Source: Bacillus sp. SM2101 (GTDB lineage Bacteria; Bacillota; Bacilli; Bacillales; SM2101). From it: 64,000 nt of DNA. The stretch is from assembly GCF_018588585.1 (NCBI RefSeq), contig NZ_JAEUFG010000021.1, positions 1 to 64,000 on the forward strand, in the 5' to 3' direction. Of the stretch, positions 38,366 to 47,082 are shown in pieces (position 1 is the stretch's first letter; every line of letters starts with the position of its first letter). The notes under the pieces are model-generated. The model was not told the DNA's origin and did no database searches. It saw only the letters and a list, made by a program, of their open reading frames with translations. The position numbers were made by a program, and so were the translations under genes.

Positions 38366-39502
38366 TTATGAATGTGTATGATGAACTGCACAGCGATTAG
38401 GTCCAATTTCTAATTCTTGTTGCTTCTCTACTGACGCATTCTCAACCCCACGGTTAATCGCTATGATTTCTTCAAAGTTTGGTGGAGTTTCTGTACTTGC
38501 TGACTGTGCTACAAATTCAACAAATTCATCTTCTCTTTGGTTTAACATCACTTCATTTTGCTCACGAATGGTTCCTAATTTCTCACCAATATAACCTTGT
38601 TGATTGACTTCATCATCAAAGTCAGCATAATGAGCTGGTAGTACAATTACATCATCAGCAATTTTAGCTACTTTATCGTATACAGTGGTATATAAGTCCT
38701 TTGCCCATTCTCTTACCTTACCACCTAAATCTGGTCGTCCTAATCCACTTACAAAAATTGTATCTCCTGAAAAGAGTAGCTTGTCATTTACAAAGAAAGA
38801 AACACTCCCTGGGGTATGTCCAGGCGTTTTAATAGCAATGACTTCAAGAGTAACCTTTTCAAACTCAATTTTTTCATGCTCCTCAAACGGTTCATGATTG
38901 AACACTGCGCCTTCACTTTTCATGACATAATATTTAGCGCCTGTTTCTACTGCAAGTTGACGCCCACCCGATATATGGTCAGCATGGAGGTGAGAGTCAA
39001 CAACATGGGTAATTGTAGCCCCTTCATCATCCGCTATTTCTTTATAAATATTAGTAAAACGTGCGGGATCTACGATTAATACTTCTTCGCCAGAAACGAT
39101 CATATATGATAGGCACCCTTTACCAACTCTAATAAATTGATATACTTTCATATCTTTATCACGATAAACTTCTGTTTTATACAAATATTCACTCCACGAC
39201 TTCATACCACCTTTTAAATAAGAGGCAGCTAACCTTTCCTCACTGAGCATTTCAGCTACCATTTTCGAAGATCCCTCTTTGGCACAAACAACAAGTATTT
39301 CTGTATCTTTTGGTAATTGCTTAATAATATCTTCAACACCATCTAACAGTTCAAAATAAGGTATGTTTAAATGGTCAATATTCACCCCTTCAATTTTCCA
39401 ATCTTTAAAGTCGCTCTCATTTCGCACGTCAAGAATAAATACTTGTTCTCGTTCAAGAATATTCTCTAATATTTCAGCGCTTGTAATTTCTCTTACACTC
39501 AT
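38366..39502 (-). CDS. Rhodanese / MBL-fold hydrolase fusion (YrkH-like, persulfide dioxygenase-type)
   Basis: 378 aa. N-terminal rhodanese domain about 1-110 with Cys loop VVCAKEGSSK. C-terminal metallo-beta-lactamase domain about 120-345 with HLHADHISGG, TPGHTPGSVSF and SGDTIF metal motifs. MBL domains of this kind (ETHE1-like) oxidise glutathione or bacillithiol persulfide to sulfite. The C-terminus CAVHHTHS is His-rich. ATG with GAAGGGAAAATAC. Last gene of the tusA operon. Function as persulfide dioxygenase is inferred. Confidence 0.85.
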   Translation of the reverse strand: MSVREITSAEILENILEREQVFILDVRNESDFKDWKIEGVNIDHLNIPYFELLDGVEDIIKQLPKDTEILVVCAKEGSSKMVAEMLSEERLAASYLKGGMKSWSEYLYKTEVYRDKDMKVYQFIRVGKGCLSYMIVSGEEVLIVDPARFTNIYKEIADDEGATITHVVDSHLHADHISGGRQLAVETGAKYYVMKSEGAVFNHEPFEEHEKIEFEKVTLEVIAIKTPGHTPGSVSFFVNDKLLFSGDTIFVSGLGRPDLGGKVREWAKDLYTTVYDKVAKIADDVIVLPAHYADFDDEVNQQGYIGEKLGTIREQNEVMLNQREDEFVEFVAQSASTETPPNFEEIIAINRGVENASVEKQQELEIGPNRCAVHHTHS

Positions 39503-39520
39503 GTATTTTCCCTTCTTTCA

Positions 39521-39916
39521 TTAAAATGTTAGTGAAACATTTGCATCCTTAGCAAAATCTAAAAACGTCACCGCACCGCCGACATCAATACCTTCAACAA
39601 AATCCTCTTTTTGTAATTGCATAACATCCATTGTCATTTGACATGCAATCATTTTCACGCCTAAATCTTTTGCCATTTGAACTAACTCTGCAATCGGTGG
39701 TACTTTAGCAGCCGTAAAACCTTCTTCAAAATGCTCCTTGCCTTGTGGAAGCGGGAGGTTCTTATGTGCTTCCTTATGAATCAGGTTAAGTCCTTCAAAG
39801 GTGAAGAAAATACCAACCTCTGCGTCAGTTGCAGCTGAAGCAGTGGCTATATTAAACACTTTATAAGCATCAAATAATCCTCCATTGGATGCGATGATTG
39901 CTACTTTGTTTGACAT
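39521..39916 (-). CDS. DsrE/DsrF-like sulfur-carrier protein
   Basis: 131 aa with the DsrE/DrsE fold (KVAIIASNGGLFDAYKVFNI). The single conserved Cys is in MIACQMTMDVMQL, a position expected to carry a persulfide. ATG with GGAGGAAAAAAAG upstream. Located between the glutaredoxin and rhodanese-MBL genes in the tusA operon. It is a shorter paralogue of the protein at 41217-41696. Confidence 0.82.
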   Translation of the reverse strand: MSNKVAIIASNGGLFDAYKVFNIATASAATDAEVGIFFTFEGLNLIHKEAHKNLPLPQGKEHFEEGFTAAKVPPIAELVQMAKDLGVKMIACQMTMDVMQLQKEDFVEGIDVGGAVTFLDFAKDANVSLTF

Positions 39917-39949
39917 CTTTTTTTCCTCCGTATCATTTTTTGAATTTTT

Positions 39950-40195
39950 TTAATTGTTTATTAAAGGCTCTACCAATTCCATCAACTTGTTCGGATCGTA
40001 TCCTAATACCCATTTTCCATTTACTTCTGTTTGAGGAACACCCATATGACCAGTTGCGGCAAGAATTTTTTCTACAGCTTGCTGATTACTCTCAAGGTTA
40101 ACCTCTTTATAGGGAATTCCTTTATAGGCTAAAAAATTTTTCATTTTAGTACAATAAGGACATGTAGACGTCGTATAGACAGTTACATTTGCCAT
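39950..40195 (-). CDS. Glutaredoxin-like thiol oxidoreductase
   Basis: 81 aa from the ATG at 40195 (MANVTVYTTSTCPYC), chosen because GGGGGATTGGTC precedes it; six codons upstream another ATG overlaps that site. Thioredoxin fold with CPYC active site and cis-Pro in GHMGVPQTEVNG. In this operon it probably reduces persulfides or mixed disulfides of the sulfur carriers. Confidence 0.85.
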   Translation of the reverse strand: MANVTVYTTSTCPYCTKMKNFLAYKGIPYKEVNLESNQQAVEKILAATGHMGVPQTEVNGKWVLGYDPNKLMELVEPLINN

Positions 40196-40212
40196 GACCA
40201 ATCCCCCTTTCA

Positions 40213-40785
40213 TTAAATTAATTTAGTAGTTTCACCTTTCCAAGTACTCATACCAGGGATGACATTAGTAACTTTTTTAAATCCTTTTTTTGTTAATTGC
40301 TGTGCTGCTAAATCACTCCTACTACCAGTTCGACATATTACATAAATATCATCATCTTCATTTACTTCATGGATGCGGCTTGCTAATTCACCAAACGGAA
40401 TTGATACTGAACCTGGAATATGATTAAAGACAAATTCAGATGGTTCTCTTACGTCTAGGATTACAATATCCTCATCTGTATTTATTTTTGTTAATAACTG
40501 TTCATTGTTTATTACAATGGGATGTTTTGTTTCAGCTAATTCTTCATCAGCTGATTTACGTAAATAGTGTCTTATGATGGCACCTTCTTCTATCGTTCCT
40601 AAATATTGATTTCCTGTATTTTCTGACCAAGCCTTAAGGTCTGCTGTAGAGCCTTTATCTGTGGCTTGAATTTCTAGTACTTGACCTGGCCGTATGTCAT
40701 TCATAGCTTTTTTTGTTTTCACGATAGGCATTGGACATGATAAATTTTTTGCATCTAAAACATGATCTGTTTTAATCGAGTTCAC
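40213..40785 (-). CDS. TusA-rhodanese fusion sulfurtransferase (YrkF-like)
   Basis: 190 aa with an N-terminal TusA domain (about 1-75, motif LSCPMPIVKTKKA) and a C-terminal rhodanese domain (about 90-190, Cys loop VICRTGSRSD). The GTG at 40785 lies eight bases after GGAGG; a longer frame to 40800 starts within that site. It should pass sulfane sulfur between its two cysteines. Sits between tusA and the glutaredoxin gene in one operon. Confidence 0.87.
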   Translation of the reverse strand: MNSIKTDHVLDAKNLSCPMPIVKTKKAMNDIRPGQVLEIQATDKGSTADLKAWSENTGNQYLGTIEEGAIIRHYLRKSADEELAETKHPIVINNEQLLTKINTDEDIVILDVREPSEFVFNHIPGSVSIPFGELASRIHEVNEDDDIYVICRTGSRSDLAAQQLTKKGFKKVTNVIPGMSTWKGETTKLI

Positions 40786-40830
40786 TTGAAATACCTCCAA
40801 AATAATAATTTCTGAATCACTTACTCACAT

Positions 40831-41058
40831 CTACCCTTTTTTAATCCAAAATTTAAATACGTTGTTTTCATCAGTCGCTTTCAACAATTCATGGCCTGTA
40901 GCATTTGCCCATGCTGTAAGATCTTTTGTTGCACCTTTGTCAGTAGCATGTATTTCTAAAATTTCACCTGAATTCATTTCATTAATTGCTCTCTTTGTTT
41001 TTACGATTGGCATTGGACATGATAAGCCTTTTGTGTCGAGTACTTTATTTGAAATCAA
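40831..41058 (-). CDS. TusA-family sulfur carrier (YrkI-like)
   Basis: 75 aa from the TTG at 41058, which follows AAGGAGGAGACAAA. Signature GLSCPMPIVKTKRA with the persulfide Cys. First gene of the operon that continues through TusA-rhodanese, glutaredoxin, DsrE and rhodanese-MBL. A perfect ATACCC-ATAA-GGGTAT palindrome lies 17 bases upstream of the start, so it is expected to be repressed by the CstR-type protein at 47083. Confidence 0.87.
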   Translation of the reverse strand: MISNKVLDTKGLSCPMPIVKTKRAINEMNSGEILEIHATDKGATKDLTAWANATGHELLKATDENNVFKFWIKKG

Positions 41059-41074
41059 TTTGTCTCCTCCTTCT

Positions 41075-41090
41075 ATACCCATAAGGGTAT
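41075..41090. promoter_or_regulatory. CstR/CsoR-type operator upstream of tusA
   Basis: Perfect inverted repeat ATACCC-ATAA-GGGTAT. On the minus strand a plausible promoter (TTGATC, 17-18 bp, TATAT-rich -10) lies just upstream, so the operator would cover the transcription start. Confidence 0.75.
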
Positions 41091-41216
41091 TTATATATAT
41101 AAATTTTTTTATTCAATATGATCAAGTGTAATTAAATAGTTTATTCAATATACATTCGGGGTATTATCTCAGCTGTTACAAACGGCTAGAACTACGAGCA
41201 ATATACGCAAATAGTC

Positions 41217-41696
41217 TCAGATAAACAGGTTTACATTTCCATCCTCTGCGTCCGCTAAATAAGCACCAACTCCAGCAAACTCAACGCCATCGATAATTTC
41301 TTCCTTTTTAAGCCCTAATAAGTCTACAGTCATTTGACAAGCTACCAGTTTTATTTCTTGCTCCTTCGCCATATCTATCAACTGCGGAACAGGCACAGCA
41401 TTATGCTTTTTAATAATATTTTTAATTAGTTTTGGACCCATTCCTCCAAAGTTCATCCTGGATAGTCCCATTCTATCTGCACCTCTAGGCATCATTTTGC
41501 CAAACATTTTTTCAACAAAGCCTTTTTTCACTTGAATTGACTGATCCTTTCTTAAAGCATTTAAGCCCCAAAAAGTATGAAAAATAGTTACTTCATGATC
41601 ATATGCTGCGGCACCATTCGCAATAATATATGCTGCCATTGCCTTATCATAATCACCACTGAATAAGACAATTGTTGTCTTTTTTACTTCTCCCAT
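41217..41696 (-). CDS. DsrE2-like sulfur-carrier protein (YrkE-like)
   Basis: 159 aa with the DsrE fold. Conserved Cys in LVACQMTVDLLGL. It has an insertion of about 30 residues (FGKMMPRGADRMGLSRMNFG and following) that separates it from the 131-aa paralogue and is typical of DsrE2/DrsE proteins. ATG after GGGAGGGTTGAAGCA. Its own GGGTA-type operator lies 20 bases upstream, so it is a separate transcription unit from tusA. Confidence 0.83.
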   Translation of the reverse strand: MGEVKKTTIVLFSGDYDKAMAAYIIANGAAAYDHEVTIFHTFWGLNALRKDQSIQVKKGFVEKMFGKMMPRGADRMGLSRMNFGGMGPKLIKNIIKKHNAVPVPQLIDMAKEQEIKLVACQMTVDLLGLKKEEIIDGVEFAGVGAYLADAEDGNVNLFI

Positions 41697-41716
41697 TGCT
41701 TCAACCCTCCCTTTTT

Positions 41717-41730
41717 TACCCCCAAGGGTA
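41717..41730. promoter_or_regulatory. CstR/CsoR-type operator upstream of the DsrE2-like gene
   Basis: TACCC-CCAA-GGGTA, a palindrome in its outer five bases, just upstream of the ribosome binding site of the DsrE2-like gene. Confidence 0.7.
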
Positions 41731-41786
41731 TATTGTTTAACAAAAAAAATTTAGATACCATATTTAATGTTTCGACTTATTACCTT

Positions 41787-41800
41787 TACCCCTATGAGTA
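41787..41800. promoter_or_regulatory. Possible second CstR-type half-conserved site between DsrE2 and nosD
   Basis: TACCC-CTAT-GAGTA differs from the operator by one base in the right arm. It lies 90 bp from the DsrE2-like start and 157 bp from nosD, so either gene could be affected. Confidence 0.4.
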
Positions 41801-41897
41801 TTTTATTATATATTTTAATTTTTATCAACAAATAAATCTTATTTATGAATTTTTTTTTAAAACACGTATTTGTCAACGTTATGTCACTGAAACTTTC

Positions 41898-41925
41898 TTG
41901 TTTTTTCACAACTCTTAAGTATACT
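41898..41925 (+). promoter_or_regulatory. Candidate SigA promoter of nosD
   Basis: TTGTTT, 16-bp spacer, TATACT, about 32 bp before the nosD start codon. It does not overlap the GGGTA-type sites. Confidence 0.5.
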
Positions 41926-41957
41926 ACCGATAAAAAAGTGTTCTAGGGTGGAAATCA

Positions 41958-43283
41958 ATGATAAAGAAAATGATTACCTTCACATTATTTATTAGTTTTA
42001 CTATGTTTCCAATGGAGTCAAACGCTCAACAGAGCCATTTATTGATCGTAATGCCTGGCACTTCTATTCAACAGGTTATAAACAAAGCACCAGAAGGAGG
42101 AAAAGTCGTTATAACAAAAGGAGTATACAAGGAAAACATCTTTATTGAAAAACCTATTTACTTAATTGCTGAAGAAGGGGTAATCCTACACGGAAATAAC
42201 ACCGGTTCAGTAATTACAATCAAATCACCAGAGGTGATTGTAGAAGGTTTTCACATTACTCAAAGCGGAAGAGATGACAATGATGCAGGTATCTTCGTCA
42301 AGTCCTCTAACGTGACAATTAAATCTAATACATTTACTGATGTTCATTTTGGTATTTACGTTGAAGGAAATGACAACCACATTATTAATAATTTTATCAC
42401 GAGCTACCCTGTACATTTTGCTAAACGTGGTAACGGTGTTCACCTGTTTTCTGGCAATAACAATATTGTGAAAGAAAATACAATTAACAAAGTGCAAGAT
42501 GGCGTGTATATTGATTTTGCAACAAATAGTAAAGTTATTGATAATGAAATCACTCAATCACGTTATGCTGTACATTTCATGTATGGTGAAGGTGGAGTTG
42601 TACAGGGGAATTATTTAGTGTCCAACATCAATGGATTAATGATTATGGCATCCGAAAGAATTTACATTTATGCCAATACTTTTGCAAAGCAGCTTAGCTA
42701 CCATGGATACGGAGCACTTATTTATGATTCCGATGATATTTCCTTAATTGACAACAAAATGATACAAAATAGTAACGGTATAGCTCTACAAAATGCACGT
42801 CAATGTGAAGTCAATCATAATGTCGTTGCTGGAAATCATGTAGGTATAAGTATTTTAGCTAACAATGAAGATTGCAAGATTACTAACAATAACTTTATGG
42901 GAAACGTAGCTCAAATAAAATTGATCACAGAAGAAAAGGGATTTTACAACAACTATTGGGATGATTATCGCTCATTTGATTTAAGCGGGGATGGCATAGG
43001 AGAACTACCATATAAAACAGGTTCAATGTATAACGAAATACTAAGTAAGCAGCCTTATATTCAGTTCTATTTTGAAAGTCCTGCTATTAAAATATGGACT
43101 ACCGTTGAATCAATGGTCCCATCGTTAAGCGTTGCAAACATTGTTGATCCATTTCCACTTGTGGAACCAATTTCTATTTCAACAGACATTACTGAGATGC
43201 ATGAAAGAAATATAGCCATTGGCTTTATTGCAATATTGTTTCTACTTATAAGTAGCTTTATATTTTATATTGGGAGGATGTAG
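41958..43283 (+). CDS. nosD: NosD-like copper-binding beta-helix protein
   Basis: 441 aa. N-terminal signal peptide (about 1-24), then a right-handed parallel beta-helix of carbohydrate-binding/CASH repeats (about 40-350; for example NGIALQNARQCEVNHNVVAG). A C-terminal membrane anchor (about 418-440, IAIGFIAILFLLISSFIF) suits a Gram-positive cell. NosD works with the ABC transporter NosFY to assemble copper-sulfide centres of nitrous oxide reductase. First gene of nosD-nosL-nosY-nosF. Confidence 0.88.
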   Translation: MIKKMITFTLFISFTMFPMESNAQQSHLLIVMPGTSIQQVINKAPEGGKVVITKGVYKENIFIEKPIYLIAEEGVILHGNNTGSVITIKSPEVIVEGFHITQSGRDDNDAGIFVKSSNVTIKSNTFTDVHFGIYVEGNDNHIINNFITSYPVHFAKRGNGVHLFSGNNNIVKENTINKVQDGVYIDFATNSKVIDNEITQSRYAVHFMYGEGGVVQGNYLVSNINGLMIMASERIYIYANTFAKQLSYHGYGALIYDSDDISLIDNKMIQNSNGIALQNARQCEVNHNVVAGNHVGISILANNEDCKITNNNFMGNVAQIKLITEEKGFYNNYWDDYRSFDLSGDGIGELPYKTGSMYNEILSKQPYIQFYFESPAIKIWTTVESMVPSLSVANIVDPFPLVEPISISTDITEMHERNIAIGFIAILFLLISSFIFYIGRM

Positions 43284-43285
43284 TG

Positions 43286-43750
43286 ATGCAACGAAATTAT
43301 GTACTGCTTTCTACAATAATGATTACAATCCTATTATCATCTTGTAGTAAAGAGATTGCTTTTAAACCACGAGAAATTAATCCAGATATAGATATTTGTA
43401 CGATTTGTAACATGAGTGTTGCACATATCGATCATGCAACAGAGGTCATATTAGACAATGGTGAAATTCTAACTTTCGATGATATTGGTTGTATGATCGA
43501 ATACATAGAAAGTAGTGAAGAAAATAATACAGCAATCAACAAATCATATGTTCGCGATATTAAATCTAACGAATGGATTGAATTACAAGATGCACACTTT
43601 GCCTATCATCAAGAATTTTGGACACCGATGGCTTATGGAGTTATATCTTTTGCCACGAAACAACAAGCCGAGGCTTATATTGAAGAAGAAAAAAAAGGTG
43701 AGCTGCTAAAATATGTTGATTTGTTCAATCATAACTGGGATGGATTTTAA
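43286..43750 (+). CDS. nosL: NosL-like copper chaperone lipoprotein
   Basis: 154 aa lipoprotein; lipobox LLSSC. Cu(I)-binding motif CTICNMSV, then the family block FDDIGCMIEYIE and a C-terminal WTPMAYG. The ATG at 43286 lies eight bases after GGGAGG, overlapping the end of nosD; a GTG one codon earlier is possible. NosL delivers Cu(I) to NosD in characterised systems. Confidence 0.87.
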   Translation: MQRNYVLLSTIMITILLSSCSKEIAFKPREINPDIDICTICNMSVAHIDHATEVILDNGEILTFDDIGCMIEYIESSEENNTAINKSYVRDIKSNEWIELQDAHFAYHQEFWTPMAYGVISFATKQQAEAYIEEEKKGELLKYVDLFNHNWDGF

Positions 43751-44580
43751 TGATGAGCATATGGATTATAGCGAAACAAGAACTAAAGCTTATGACGAGA
43801 AGTAGATGGATTCCAAGTTTTGCTTTGTTATTTACGACCTTAGCAGTTACTATTGTTTATTTTAGTGGAATGAATACTGAAGCGGGCTACGATGGTTTTA
43901 CTAGAATGACTGGTAGTCTTTTAAATCTATCTTTATTTCTTATTCCTTTAGTTACTCTATTAACAGGGAGCTCATTTATTGCTGGCGAAAAGGAAGACGG
44001 TGGCTTTTCTTTGTTATTAACATACGCGCTACCGCCTCGAAAGTTTCTAATTGGGAAATATATTGGCATGTTGATAGCTCTAGCTTCTGTTATTTTCCTA
44101 GGGTATGGCTTAGCTGGAGTGATACTATTATTACAGCATGGTAGTATATCAACTACATTATTTTTATTATTCGTATTTTTTACATTACTATTAACGATGA
44201 TGTTTTTAGCGGTTGCAATATGCATCGGAGTTATATCTACTAATCGTTTTGAAGCATTAGGATTTAGTCTAGTAGTTTGGGCTACACTCGTGCTATTTTA
44301 CGAATTTGGCGTCGTAGGTTTAATTACATTTGTTGATCGTTCATTTGTTTTACCAATCATTACGGTATCAACATTATTCAATCCAGTAGAAATTATAAGA
44401 GTGTGGACAATATTGATGATGAATAGCGGAGAAATATTTGGACCGACATTGTATGATTTCACAGTTTGGGCACAAGGAATGATAGGCAATATCGCATTTT
44501 CTTCAGCAACGACCTTATGGATAATATCGCCATTAATACTAGCAAACCTATTTGTGAAGAAGGGGATTAGAAATGAGTAA
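43750..44580 (+). CDS. nosY: NosY-like ABC permease
   Basis: 276 aa, six predicted membrane helices, ABC-2 type. Starts MMSIWIIAKQELKLMTRSRW, with an ATG that overlaps the nosL stop by one base. GEKEDGGFSLLLTYALPPRK is the cytoplasmic coupling region of this permease family. Partner of NosF and NosD. Confidence 0.88.
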   Translation: MMSIWIIAKQELKLMTRSRWIPSFALLFTTLAVTIVYFSGMNTEAGYDGFTRMTGSLLNLSLFLIPLVTLLTGSSFIAGEKEDGGFSLLLTYALPPRKFLIGKYIGMLIALASVIFLGYGLAGVILLLQHGSISTTLFLLFVFFTLLLTMMFLAVAICIGVISTNRFEALGFSLVVWATLVLFYEFGVVGLITFVDRSFVLPIITVSTLFNPVEIIRVWTILMMNSGEIFGPTLYDFTVWAQGMIGNIAFSSATTLWIISPLILANLFVKKGIRNE

Positions 44581-45304
44581 ACTGGACATCGTGATAGAAT
44601 GCCATAATGTCACAAAAATTTATAATAACAATAATCAAGTACAAAATATCCATTTTACAGTTCAAAAAGGAACATGTCTTGCTCTTTGTGGCAGTAATGG
44701 TGCTGGGAAAAGTACTATTATAAAGATGCTAATCGGTATTATTACTCCCACATCTGGAGAAATCTATTTGAATAAACATAAAGTTTCTGCTAAAAACACC
44801 TTCTATAAATCAATGTTTTCTTATATGCCGGATAGCATGGTTTTCCCGAAAACTTTAACTGGATATGAAGTACTCACTTTTTTTGCAAAGCTAGAAAAAT
44901 TGCCACTCAATCAAGTAACAAAATTTATTCGCTTAGTCGGGTTAGAGAACGACCAACATAAAAAAGTAAAAGAATATTCAAAGGGGATGCAGCAAAGACT
45001 TGCACTCGCTCAAGCTTTGTTATCTGAATCACCTATCCTCGTATTAGATGAACCAACTAACGGACTGGACCCATACTGGGTACGTCGCTTTAAACAAATT
45101 ATCAAACATGAACAAGAGAAAGGCAAAACGATCATTTTTTCATCTCATGTCCTTTCAGTTGTTGAAGATCTTGCAGATACAGTTGTTTTTATCAATCAAG
45201 GTCAAATGCTAATCAATGATTCAATTCACAATCTGTGCAGTAGAGATGGCGAATATCGATCTCTTGAAGAAGTTTTCTTTCATTCAGTTCACTCCAGCGT
45301 ATAA
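44573..45304 (+). CDS. nosF: NosF-like ABC ATPase
   Basis: 243 aa. Walker A GSNGAGKST, signature YSKGMQQRLALAQALL, Walker B ILVLDEPTNGLDP, switch His in IFSSHVLSVV. Overlaps nosY by eight bases. Completes NosDFY; the transported species (sulfur or a copper-related signal) is still debated. Confidence 0.88.
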   Translation: MSKLDIVIECHNVTKIYNNNNQVQNIHFTVQKGTCLALCGSNGAGKSTIIKMLIGIITPTSGEIYLNKHKVSAKNTFYKSMFSYMPDSMVFPKTLTGYEVLTFFAKLEKLPLNQVTKFIRLVGLENDQHKKVKEYSKGMQQRLALAQALLSESPILVLDEPTNGLDPYWVRRFKQIIKHEQEKGKTIIFSSHVLSVVEDLADTVVFINQGQMLINDSIHNLCSRDGEYRSLEEVFFHSVHSSV

Positions 45305-45331
45305 TAAGCCAATGAACAAACTTATTATACT

Positions 45332-45468
45332 AAAGACTGTTTTCTCATTGATTGTGTTTTTTTATTAAGAAAATCTTTTCTTCTGAACAACAATGCCGAA
45401 CAATATAAACCACTTTTTATAATATTAATTTGATAACAATAGCAACAATGTTTACGTAAATAGCCCTA
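45332..45468. repeat. MITE-like dispersed repeat, copy 11
   Basis: Left end AAAGACTGTTTTCTCATTGA; right end AGCAACAATGTTTACGTAAA then TAGCCC. Directly downstream of nosF. Confidence 0.65.
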
Positions 45469-45516
45469 CTAAAAAACACCGACCAGAATCTAAATCTTGG
45501 ACGGTGTTTTTAGTAG
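45467..45516 (+). terminator. Terminator downstream of nosF
   Basis: Arms ACTAAAAAACACCG and CGGTGTTTTTAGT around a 20-base loop, with the T-run inside the right arm. It lies 165 bp after nosF, beyond the repeat copy. Confidence 0.65.
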
Positions 45517-45564
45517 AACTATTTTTGCATATTGCACAGAATATTGTTTCCATACGAATTAATG

Positions 45565-45735
45565 ATCGCGTACAGTCTTTTCTTTAGACTAACTTTATGT
45601 TGTATGATGTTTATTACTCTTGCACAAATCGCATTCACAGCATCTTTACTACTTTTAAATTATGGGGCACGGATCAACCCTTGATAATTTTCAGATTTTT
45701 TATAAAACACAGCGAAATTTACAAAAAGAGCCTAC
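45565..45735. repeat. MITE-like dispersed repeat, copy 12, degenerate
   Basis: Right end ACAGCGAAATTTACAAAAAG then AGCCTA is recognisable. The left end near 45566-45580 (ATCGCGTACAGTCTTTTCTT) is weak. The remaining gap up to 45899 shows nothing else. Confidence 0.4.
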
Positions 45736-45899
45736 GTATAAAAACACGAATCCATTAAAGTTATTAACAGCTTTACATCGTTAACCAGGATTACGATTTC
45801 ATTAACATATTTCGCAATATACGTTCTGGCAGCAATATATGGCATCATCTTTTTTCAATCAATTGTTTTGTGTAAGTAATGATCTATTATTATTAATGC

Positions 45900-46493
45900 T
45901 TAATTCCCATCATGGCCTTCTTCGTTTTGCCCCATTTTTTTCATGTAACGTTCATGAGACACATGATCAATTTCATCCCATGAAGAGATAACAGCATTGA
46001 TGTCTTTACGCTCATCAACAAAGGTTTGAGCAGCTTTTTCTGAGTTAAATAATGCGTAACCATATTTCATAGGTGTTATGATATCCGCTTTTACCGGAAC
46101 TGAGCCGTCCAGATCAATCCACTCTGATGAATTGTAATCTCTCACCCATTTTGCAATTGCTTGTTCATCCTTGCCTCTTTCATAATTAAGTAAACAGCCA
46201 ACATCATCAAAAAAATAATGCTCACCATCTTCCATTTGAATTTGTGCTGTAAATACCCCCATTTCATGTTCCATACCATATACCTTCATATCACAGAACG
46301 CACACGTATGTTCATCAGTGGGTTCAACAGCAACAACTTCATGTGTATCAATATTTTGTTGTGAGGATAGCTGCTCACCACTAGCCACCTCCGAAGCTTC
46401 CTCTACGCCATTTTCGCTATTGCTACACCCCACCAATACTCCTAAACTAATCGTAAGAAAAACTGAGAAAATAAAAAACTTCCTCATATGCAT
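45900..46493 (-). CDS. Second NosL-like lipoprotein
   Basis: 197 aa. Signal peptide with lipobox GVLVGC, acidic Ser/Glu linker (about 24-60), then the NosL domain with CAFCDMKV, FFDDVGCLLNYE and ITPMKYGYALF. A His/Glu-rich tail ends HEQ-like (MGQNEEGHDGN). ATG after AAGGGGGGATGCAT. Separate transcription unit on the strand opposite to nosDLYF. It may be a NosL paralogue or part of another copper-handling system. Confidence 0.85.
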   Translation of the reverse strand: MHMRKFFIFSVFLTISLGVLVGCSNSENGVEEASEVASGEQLSSQQNIDTHEVVAVEPTDEHTCAFCDMKVYGMEHEMGVFTAQIQMEDGEHYFFDDVGCLLNYERGKDEQAIAKWVRDYNSSEWIDLDGSVPVKADIITPMKYGYALFNSEKAAQTFVDERKDINAVISSWDEIDHVSHERYMKKMGQNEEGHDGN

Positions 46494-46588
46494 CCCCCCT
46501 TAGTATTTTCTAAGTTAGCTTAGCAACTAAATGTGAGGAAACTATGAGAAAATTATTTAAAAGTATTTTCTTCACTATATTGTCATTT

Positions 46589-46909
46589 TTATCCGACTAA
46601 ATCATGATATCCTATTTCTCCCTTCCAAGAGAGCATACCACCAATCATATTTATTGCTCTAAAACCTTGTCCTTCTAAGAAGCGTGTAGCTAGACCACTT
46701 CTATTTCCTGAACGACATACTATAATATACTCCTTAGATTTGTCTAATTCATGTAAACGAAATTCTAATAAACCTAATGGTATATGAATCGCATTTGGAA
46801 TGATCCCTGTCCTTACCTCATCTACTTCACGAACATCAATGATATTTAAGGTTTTATTATTTCTTAACGTTTCCTCAACTTCTTTACTAGTTATCTGCTT
46901 CATCTTCAT
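46589..46909 (-). CDS. Single-domain rhodanese sulfurtransferase
   Basis: 106 aa, Cys loop IIVCRSGNRSG. Start ATG with GGAGAATGAAG. Preceded 14 bases upstream by a perfect TACCC-ATAA-GGGTA operator, so it should be part of the CstR regulon. Comparable to ytwF at 5384 but clearly a distinct paralogue. Confidence 0.87.
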   Translation of the reverse strand: MKMKQITSKEVEETLRNNKTLNIIDVREVDEVRTGIIPNAIHIPLGLLEFRLHELDKSKEYIIVCRSGNRSGLATRFLEGQGFRAINMIGGMLSWKGEIGYHDLVG

Positions 46910-46922
46910 TCTCCAGTCTATT

Positions 46923-46936
46923 TACCCATAAGGGTA
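46923..46936. promoter_or_regulatory. CstR/CsoR-type operator upstream of the rhodanese gene
   Basis: Perfect TACCC-ATAA-GGGTA palindrome, identical in its core to the one upstream of tusA. Confidence 0.75.
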
Positions 46937-46970
46937 TATTTTTTTCTAAAAAAAGGGTCTCAGCCCTTTC

Positions 46971-47069
46971 ACTTACGCTAATTGCTATTTGTACTAAGAT
47001 ATAAACACGTATTCAACTGCTTATAGTATCGTAAATATCAATAGCAGCAAATCTTAGCAAAGAGTCCTC
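46971..47069. repeat. MITE-like dispersed repeat, copy 13, short and degenerate
   Basis: CTTACGCTAATTGCTATTTG at the left and AATAGCAGCAAATCTTAGCA then AAGAGTCCTC at the right, with AAACACGTATTCA inside. Weakly conserved. Confidence 0.4.
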
Positions 47070-47082
47070 ATTCAAAAATTAA

